From Pyronema omphalodes (lineage: Eukaryota > Ascomycota > Pezizomycetes > Pezizales > Pyronemataceae), in assembly GCA_024516155.1 (NCBI GenBank), contig JAJJXM010000033.1, forward strand, positions 434,001 to 498,000: a stretch of 64,000 nucleotides of DNA, given 5' to 3'. The first letter of the stretch is position 1, and every line of letters begins with the position of its first letter. A program made the translations under genes and the position numbers. A model generated the notes under the pieces. It was not told the origin of the DNA. It ran no database searches and saw only the letters and a list, made by a program, of their open reading frames with translations. Positions 57,273-64,000 of this stretch are shown here, one piece after another.

Positions 57273-60249
57273 AACTCGGTTATGGTTTGGGGCGGCGGGT
57301 GGGGCGGAAGTGCAAAAGCTAGGCAAAAGAGTAAAAATATGGATGAATTCCCACGATTTGTTCACCCATGATGGGAATATTATGCTTAGATAGGGATGAA
57401 AATATCATGGGAATCCTCGTATTTGCAGTCCCATGAATATAGTAGAGATTGATGCCGTGTAATCTTCAGTCGTTTGCTCATCATCCTTTCGCAAATGAGC
57501 TTCACCTTCCTTAGTTTGTTGGGTTATGATGTGTAATTATTGAGGAGCTAGAAGGGAGCTCGAATATTTCATGTAATACGTGTGACATTCTACAATGAAC
57601 CATTCTGTAAGGGACATTCTTTATTACAAGACGTTATTGATGCTGTCAAGATAGAGTTTTGCGTGTCAGTCGTGTGGCAAGTCACGCCCTTACAGCCATG
57701 TGCTGAAAGTAAGCACGTCAAAAAAGTTAATCAATTCATGCGAACTGAATAATACTGAACTGGAAGGGAAGTTGACAAATGTTGTGACTATGTAACATTG
57801 ACAAGTAACTTGTTCTACGATCTTGCTATCGAAAATGCCATCTTCGGAAATCATCGTTTTGATTGGTAAAGTTTAATCCCCGTTAGATTCTAACAGGTGT
57901 AACTGGTCTTTCCCGCGCTTTTAAGTAGGATCGTGCAGGGTATTCAAAAAAGAACGCTCTTAAGCGCAGGGGTTTCTAATGACTGTTTTTGGACACGAAG
58001 AGTAGTCAGGGCCGCCGGAGTGGCGGACACGAAATGCCCGAGACGAATATTTCTACATCTCGGATTTCAGTTGGATGTCTATTGAACTTTATACTTCATG
58101 AAGCTGTGAAGATAACATGCCTTCCGTTACTCGTCTCCCGAGTAGATGCATAATCGATTCCGAAGGATATACCGTCGGATTATCCTCATGGCGGCAGCAA
58201 CGGATCGTTGCCATATTCTATCCTATCCATATCGGGAGTCTCTTCAGTAATTATCCATAGCCGATCATCATTATTCCGCTTCCTAGATTGTGGCTACTGG
58301 ATCTCGCTAAGGCTTCACTCCTGACCCCCGAGGCTTCAGCCTGATCTGCCTCCTGAAGCCGAAATTTTCCATCCCTTTCCCGTAATTACAAGTTCAGGTA
58401 AGACACCATGAGTTAATTATATCCATTCGAGTCCTCAGACCCTGGCTCTCCCCTCGTCCGCATTATGTTTCCCAAAACATTTGGTCCCACGAAAACTCCA
58501 TGTGTTTACATCGAGCAGGTGGTTTGGACCTCAAGTGATCGATTGATCGTGTAGTTCCCGTTGGACCTGTCATTTCCTTAAAAACATCCTTCCCTCCTCA
58601 ATTTCCAAAGATTTGGGACGTTAGAATATGAACTTTTTAATTCAAATGGCACCCCTAACAACCCTGATGACGCAGTTTTCATACCTCGTATCGTTTTGGC
58701 ACTAGTGAGGCATGAAGAGGGCTTCCACGCCCTGTCGATCTGTACCCTAGTTAAAATAACGGTGGTAAACCCAACCTTGGCTTTTAACCTTGATGAGTAT
58801 CATCACTATGGTATTTCAAAGTCAAGACTTTTTGTCGGTACCCTATGCAAGAAAGAAGCTAACTCGGAGGGTTTTAATCCCTAAATGATGCTTCGTGGTG
58901 AGTACCAGAGTTCTCAAAATATCATCATCAAGTCTTGATCAATGACGCAAATACATAGGCCGTAAATCATGTTTTACAACCATTTCTTATGACTCGACCA
59001 CCGCTTTTCAGAATCATCCCTCGTCCAGAAATCGCATCAGAAGCGTAGGGAGCTCTCTGTACACCCAACCAAATATTGAATCTCAACAAGCCCTTGCCCA
59101 TATCTACCAACCATAATTTCAGCCCCCCATCTTCCCGAGCAACTCTCTCTCCAGCCCATCATCCTACCCCCGACCCGTAATCCGTACCGCACCGTAGTAT
59201 ACCCGCCTCACAGCACCATCCCAAAGTGACCACAATTTCCCCACCTCCCGTCGCCGAACACCATTACCGTAGACTCATGAGTACCCATCCCGAGTCCCAT
59301 CACTGCCCTACAACTTTGTATCTTCCATCTTCAAGGGTCAATATTTCGGCCTTGATACCTACTTGACACTACCCGCCACTGCCATACCGAAGTGTCCCGA
59401 TAGATACCCCATGTCCACACCGAATCCCGATACCCGGTTCTCGTTCTCTCCCGTGTAGATGAAACATAAAAGTCACACCTATCCTCCGTTGTTGCTGTCA
59501 TGGATGTGATACCTGATGACGCCCCTATGCCCCGGATCTTGATCCCGTGGATATCTTCACCTGGCCTACCGCCTCTGTCTTGTAACCTGAGATGCGGGGA
59601 GAGGGTTGCCAGTTTTATGGTAGGATAATTCAATATTCTTATAGGATACTCGAGGCGAAGACTATTACGAGTGAAGGGGAATCTTTTCGAGGATGACGAG
59701 GGATTAAGGATGGAAGGGTAAGAACTTGGGGGGCGACTCGGAGGCGGAAAGTTCACGAACAGAAAGGAGAGTTAGGCCAAAACTACTAGATGGTTTCTGA
59801 ATAAGATTGAGGCGGTGCTGTAGATATTCTATAATACTAGATGATGCTTTTAGTGAAAAGGTATGTAATTCGCTGGCCACTAGATACTCTCCGAGAGCCG
59901 AGCCTTGTCGGTGAGTATAGGTATTTCGAGGACAGGGCTGTTAAGGCCTTCAATTTTGGGGATGATTTGGATATTGCTGCAGCGTTTTATGGAGAGCTAT
60001 CGGGGGAATGAAATGCAAAGGGAGAGGGTTTTGGAGGGGAGGGTTAAAGAGTGGAGAGGGATGGGTTTGATTGTGGAGGGAATTTCGGAGAGGTTGAAGG
60101 AGACAGAGCTTAAGCCTTTTTGGGTTTATCATTCGATAGAATAGACTATCTTTATTCTCCTTGTTGTTTGGTTGCTTTCCCATAGCCAGTTCCTCAGTGT
60201 GTTCATCAAGAATCACTCATATTTCTTCAGCAAGAGTGATATCTAGTGA

Positions 60250-61563
60250 CTAGTCAAGTCCCTCGATGTTTTCAATCACTCCACCACCCAGGCAGCGCTC
60301 TCCGTCCCAGAGTGCTGCACTCTGTCCAAGTGTAACAGCCTTCTGTGGTGTCTTGAATGTTATCCTTACTCTTTTGGTAGCTTCTTCCTCTCCATCACCA
60401 AGAACTTGGATATCCGTTACCAACTGTGGCCGTTGCATATGCCGGAACTGTGTTACCAATCCCCTTTCCCAAACTTCGCCATCTTCAATAATCTCCTGGC
60501 CCTTTTCCGCTTCCAAAGCCGATTTCTCTGCATCTTCTCCAAGCCATCTCCAATCACCGACAACCATAGCCTTAGAAAATAAAGCCCGGTTGTCACCGCC
60601 CTTCACCACCTCAATGATATTCCTGTCGATGTCCTTACGACTTACATACCATCTACCTTGAAACTCTTTACTGCCTTGCGGTAGCTGCAAATGAGCTTTT
60701 TCGCCCACGGTAGCATGCCATAGTCCCTCATGTCGGCCCACAACCGTGCCGGGCGCCGGCATCAACACTTCTCCCTCGGGAAACAACCGCGTTTCATTTC
60801 CGACCACAATATCCCCCGGCGTCTCATCCAAATACTCCCCCAAAAACCTCCTAAATCCCCCCGCTGGTTCCACGAAACATAATCCAAAACTTTCGTCCGT
60901 TGTTTCTCCATCCCTCCATCCCGGGATTGCTAATGCATTCGCCTTCTCCTTCACCTCACTTTTCTTCAACCCCGCATCACCCAAAGGGAACAGGCATCGG
61001 CTTAAGCAGCTATCCGGTATCGTGGATAAAAAGTAAGTCTGATCCTTCCTCCTGTCTTTACTTCTCCACAATTTTCCATCCTTCGAGCGCGCATAGTGTC
61101 CCGTGGCCACCCACCAATCCTCGCTCCCCGCAAGCTGTTGTAACTTCGGAAACAGAGCGCCGAATTTGATGCTCCGGTTACAGCTGACATCGGGATTTGG
61201 CGTCCAACCCTTTTGGTACGCGTTTAGCATGGGAGAAAATACATCTAGCCAGTATTCTTTTTCGAAGGAAAGCCGTAACGGTTTATTAGGTAGACGAAGG
61301 TGTTTGCAGATTTGTTCTACGCGGGAGAATTCGGCGTCGTGACATTTCTGGGGAGCAGGTTTCGACGCGGGGGCCGGTTTTCCATACGCGCCTAGCCGCC
61401 CGGTAGTTGAAGTAGGGTGTTGAGAGGGCGTCCAATTGGTGATGTAAATCGGGTGAAGGTTCTCGGCGGGGTGTTTTTTAAGCAGTATTGAAGCTGTGAC
61501 AGAGCTGTCAACGCCGGAGGAGAGGGCGAGGAAGATTTTGTCGGTGGGACGTGGGAGCCGCAT
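60250..61563 (-). CDS. SLM3: Mitochondrial tRNA 2-thiouridylase (MnmA/Slm3/MTU1 family)
   Basis: Transfers sulfur to the wobble uridine (U34) of mitochondrial tRNAs for Lys, Glu and Gln. A single exon from ATG at 61563 gives 437 residues. The N-terminal PP-loop LALSSGVDSSVT (SSGVDSS at 15-21) binds ATP. The first catalytic Cys is Cys128 in NPDVSCNRSIKFG, the second Cys229 in SFGLCFVEP. ATGHYA, KDQTYFLS and GGVIENI are further family motifs. As usual for fungi there are acidic insertions near the C-terminus. Oddity: the frame stays open about 40 codons upstream without an ATG, and the ATG-initiated protein starts almost directly at the PP-loop with no room for a mitochondrial presequence; see findings. 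Confidence 0.93.
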   Translation of the reverse strand: MRLPRPTDKIFLALSSGVDSSVTASILLKKHPAENLHPIYITNWTPSQHPTSTTGRLGAYGKPAPASKPAPQKCHDAEFSRVEQICKHLRLPNKPLRLSFEKEYWLDVFSPMLNAYQKGWTPNPDVSCNRSIKFGALFPKLQQLAGSEDWWVATGHYARSKDGKLWRSKDRRKDQTYFLSTIPDSCLSRCLFPLGDAGLKKSEVKEKANALAIPGWRDGETTDESFGLCFVEPAGGFRRFLGEYLDETPGDIVVGNETRLFPEGEVLMPAPGTVVGRHEGLWHATVGEKAHLQLPQGSKEFQGRWYVSRKDIDRNIIEVVKGGDNRALFSKAMVVGDWRWLGEDAEKSALEAEKGQEIIEDGEVWERGLVTQFRHMQRPQLVTDIQVLGDGEEEATKRVRITFKTPQKAVTLGQSAALWDGERCLGGGVIENIEGLD

Positions 61564-62064
61564 GGTGCAAAGTGAAGAGGGATGCAGGTACCCGACGACG
61601 TCATGGTAAGCGATGGGGGGAATGGTTCGGGATGGAGCGGCGATGAGACCAAGCCAAGATGGGAACAGCGGCAAAAGCGGGAGGGTAAGCTAGCCGCCGT
61701 CGGGACTCGCGTGAGCGCCGGCGGGGAACTGAGCACAAAGTAAATTGCCTAAAATGGAAGGTTGGCCCGCTCAAATGTTATGGCTTGGCCCGTACTGGGG
61801 GTTGTGAGAGATAAACAAGCTCTGGAGTCGAGCTCGAAGGGCATCAGCTTCTCCTCACTCTAACCGCCGTCCACGATTGCGTTCAGAAAACCAAATCAGC
61901 GAAATACTCCTATTTTCACATCTGAATCCAACCTTGGAATACCGTTGATTCACCACAAACACCAAGCGAAGCGAGTTTCACGCGTAATTGCTTAAGCGAA
62001 CGGTAAACACCGAGGCACGAGACACGGCGGCGCAGAAATCGAATTGTTTACCTCGAATACCCAC
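61564..62064. promoter_or_regulatory. Divergent intergenic region between SLM3 and the Gag-like gene
   Basis: About 500 bp containing both promoters. On the SLM3 side an open, ATG-less continuation of the SLM3 frame covers 61564-61692. No LTR-like direct repeat or TG...CA boundary is obvious before the Gag-like ORF. Confidence 0.45.
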
Positions 62065-63258
62065 ATGGCACGAACGCCAAAACGAAAGCCACGACAGAGC
62101 AAAGTTCTCGCGAAAGCGCCCCGAGTGAGCCTAGAAAGCCTCATGGACCCCGAAGAGCAACTACCATGGTTTCATGACCCCGAATACACCGAAGGGATAG
62201 TTGTGAATCTCCTACGAAGTAAGGACGATTCCCGAACGACAGAGTATGTCCGATATCGAGATTGGATTCTGCACAAGGGGCTCGAAAGTCCCGATGATAT
62301 CCTTCGCTGGCGAAGATATACTGTAGCTATTGAAGACGCATGGGCGGAATCAGAAGAGCGCAACGAACACCTTAATGCCGCGATCGAGGATCTGGAGCAC
62401 GACGCCGCCGTTTTGTCGAATCAGAACAACACCCTTGAACAAGATCTAGAGACAGCACGAGCCGAGATCAAGTCGCTACAATCTGACAATTGCGCTTTGA
62501 AAAACAGAGTTTCAGATGCGGAAAAGGCGGTGGTCCGTATGGCTTTATCGACGTCAACAAAGGGTCCGGGAGCCCCACATTGTTTTACTATCGATACCCA
62601 GATATTACCGACCTTCAACGGCGAACGTAGCGGTGAGGCGGTCAAGAACTTTTTGAATCTTCTTGTGCGATATTTTGTCGTCCGTTGCCATGAAATAAAT
62701 TGGCTTGGACCGGTGGATAACCGAAGCGAGACGCCGACGGATGATAGTGCGACGGTCACTTCTCAGTCCATGGCACCTCGAAAGGATGGCTGGACACGAT
62801 ATGCGCTCTGCCAGTTACGGGGTGATGCGATAATGTGGGCTTCTGCAAAGTTTCCACCGGAACTTCCAGAACCTTCATGGGACGAATTTTGTGCGAGTCT
62901 GCGGGAGGAATATGTGCCGGTTACCTTGTTAAATGAGCAGTGGAGGTTATTGTCCATTTCACCCAATGGTGATGTGGCGACGTTTAATGACGAGTTTATG
63001 CGCTATCGGTATCAGTTAGATCCTTTGGCTTCGATGCCAGTGGATCAGCTTATTGACATTTATGCCGATAAGCTTCAGCCGAAAATATCGGCTCATTCTG
63101 ATGCCGTGATGTATCGAAGTCTATGTCGGAATATTGATCGGGAATTTTCCTTGGAAGCATTATTAGCTTATGTGAAAGATATGGATATTGCAAGGACGCC
63201 GCATAAAAGCAAAAAGCATGCGGAAGGATTTTCTGGTCCAGGAAGAAGTTCTTTTTAA
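62065..63258 (+). CDS. Retrotransposon Gag-like protein without pol (possibly domesticated)
   Basis: A single intact exon of 397 residues. Residues 1-20 are strongly basic (MARTPKRKPRQSK). Residues 95-160 form a heptad-rich coiled coil (NAAIEDLEHDAAVL, LEQDLETARAEIKSLQ). Residues about 180-375 match the Ty3/gypsy Gag (retrotrans_gag) pattern: LPTFNGERSGEAVKNFL, then WTRYALCQLRGDAIMWA, then WDEFCASLREEYVP and FNDEFMRYRYQLDP. No CCHC zinc knuckle follows; the protein ends KSKKHAEGFSGPGRSSF. The next 740 bp have no protease, reverse transcriptase or integrase frame. The intact frame next to a housekeeping gene suggests either a domesticated Gag gene or a gag-only element. Upstream frame lacks ATG, so 62065 is the start. 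Confidence 0.82.
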   Translation: MARTPKRKPRQSKVLAKAPRVSLESLMDPEEQLPWFHDPEYTEGIVVNLLRSKDDSRTTEYVRYRDWILHKGLESPDDILRWRRYTVAIEDAWAESEERNEHLNAAIEDLEHDAAVLSNQNNTLEQDLETARAEIKSLQSDNCALKNRVSDAEKAVVRMALSTSTKGPGAPHCFTIDTQILPTFNGERSGEAVKNFLNLLVRYFVVRCHEINWLGPVDNRSETPTDDSATVTSQSMAPRKDGWTRYALCQLRGDAIMWASAKFPPELPEPSWDEFCASLREEYVPVTLLNEQWRLLSISPNGDVATFNDEFMRYRYQLDPLASMPVDQLIDIYADKLQPKISAHSDAVMYRSLCRNIDREFSLEALLAYVKDMDIARTPHKSKKHAEGFSGPGRSSF

Positions 63259-64000
63259 GTGGTGTTGGGTAGTTGTATATAATACACTTATGAAACCATA
63301 GTGACTGAGATGGGGCCGGTATTGCCATAGATCTCGCAAGTCAGTAATGATAATGATAATTCGGTAATCCTCAAGGTAAATCCTAATGTAAAATTCGTCA
63401 TGCGTGAACTACTTCCGAGTGATCCTTTCTAGTCTGACGATTACAAGGCTGATTCGGTCGAGGATCAGCGGGTGCCAGATATAGTGCGAAAACGCCGTGG
63501 ATTCGAGATACTATCCAAGGGAATTAGAATCATGTTAGGAGAACCAAAAGGGCACATGGTTTGGTTTGATAGCTTGCCAGTATTGTCCTGAATATTTGGT
63601 TAGAAATCCTTTGCGCAAATAATCTTCAAAATATCCATATAGCCCATGTCAGGATCGTAGCGGCGAAGGTAGACGGTGGTTAACATTCTGCATCGAAAGT
63701 CAATTCAGAATACATGTGTCTAATTAGTTGCAGTCTCTCGCGAGTGGATGTTGATGAATTCTACTCAAAGAGGGCAGGCCACGAACATTGAAGCTTTCTT
63801 AATCTTGGCGATGAATATTTGATTTGAGCGCGCATTCGGTCCCCGAGTCTTTGTCGTCGAGTTTACCGTATAATTTGATCGAGAAAAGGTGTTCTGAGCT
63901 GTGATAAGTGAAAAGTTCTAGCAATGGAGGTGGAAGGCAATGGTTATTCTCTATAGCCAAGCTTCACGGAATGTGGCAGCTGGATTCTCTTCTTGTTGAC
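63259..64000. other. Right edge, no gene seen
   Basis: 3' flank of the Gag-like gene. No pol-related frame, polypurine tract followed by an LTR, or RNA gene is visible up to the window end. Confidence 0.5.

Larger units (their letters stand above)
54605..60249. other. 5.6-kb stretch without a credible gene
   Basis: 3' flank of the wetA-like gene, then AT-moderate sequence with two long poly-G runs. A 126-codon minus-strand frame at 56013-56393 and a 141-codon one at 59331-59756 have no recognisable content. A short plus-strand stretch near 59920-60000 reads YRYFEDRAVKAFNFGDDLDI in one frame and then stops, possibly a gene scrap. Confidence 0.4.

Noticed and set aside
59331..59756. 141-codon minus-strand frame
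   Set aside because: Ser/Pro/Arg-rich with no ordered segment, domain or homologous feel; likely chance.
59905..60144. Possible gene scrap near 59920-60000
   Set aside because: About 30 residues read protein-like in one frame before a stop; too short to assign to a parent gene.

Overview
The window is nuclear DNA of a filamentous ascomycete (Pezizomycotina; a leotiomycete would fit, but that is a guess from general protein character). Evidence: protein genes carry short GT-AG introns, mostly 44-120 nt, with CTRAY-like branch points. The gene set includes a WetA-type conidiation regulator, a cerato-platanin, an M28 leucine aminopeptidase and an intracellular GH51 arabinofuranosidase. One nuclear tRNA gene has a short intron after anticodon base 37. 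Spliced models were built by hand from frame-compatible splice sites, and each recognised one gives a continuous reading frame.

Layout. 0-9 kb: an unrecognised 806-residue protein (-), proteasome ubiquitin receptor RPN13 (-), ribosomal protein eL6 (+) and an ASNSD1-type asparagine-synthetase-domain protein (+). 9-11 kb is gene-free. 11-17.4 kb: COQ6 (+) converges on DPM2 (-), which is divergent from a TED1/PGAP5-type GPI-remodelling phosphoesterase (+); a 57-residue Cys/His-rich protein (-) follows. 18-28 kb is a nutrition and secretion stretch: secreted aminopeptidase (-), cerato-platanin (-), a seven-exon sugar transporter (-) and a divergent GH51 arabinofuranosidase (+). 27-34 kb is sparse, with minisatellites, homopolymers and one seven-helix membrane protein (+). 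34-40.8 kb: a JmjC protein (+), a prolyl-4-hydroxylase-like 2OG oxygenase (-), a small putative alpha/beta-barrel protein (-), a mitochondrial membrane protein (-) and tRNA-Glu(CUC) (-).

40.8-53.4 kb has no credible protein gene. It contains a decayed, inverted copy of the tRNA-Glu, simple repeats and an A/T palindrome. The wetA-like gene (53.45-54.6 kb) lies between this block and a second gene-free stretch reaching 60.2 kb, and is preceded by a 494-nt ATG-free leader. The window ends with the mitochondrial tRNA 2-thiouridylase SLM3/MTU1 (-) and, divergent from it, an intact retrotransposon-Gag-like ORF (+) without visible pol.

Functional links. DPM2 and TED1 both serve ER GPI-anchor/mannosylation pathways from one intergenic region. 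The transporter and the arabinofuranosidase look like an uptake/hydrolysis pair for arabinose-containing sugars. RPN13 and eL6 share an upstream region with five TTATC (GATA) motifs. I found no clear prokaryote-like system, CRISPR array or biosynthetic cluster. The best leads are the solo Gag gene, the inverted decayed tRNA, the wetA regulatory landscape and the small Cys/His-rich protein.
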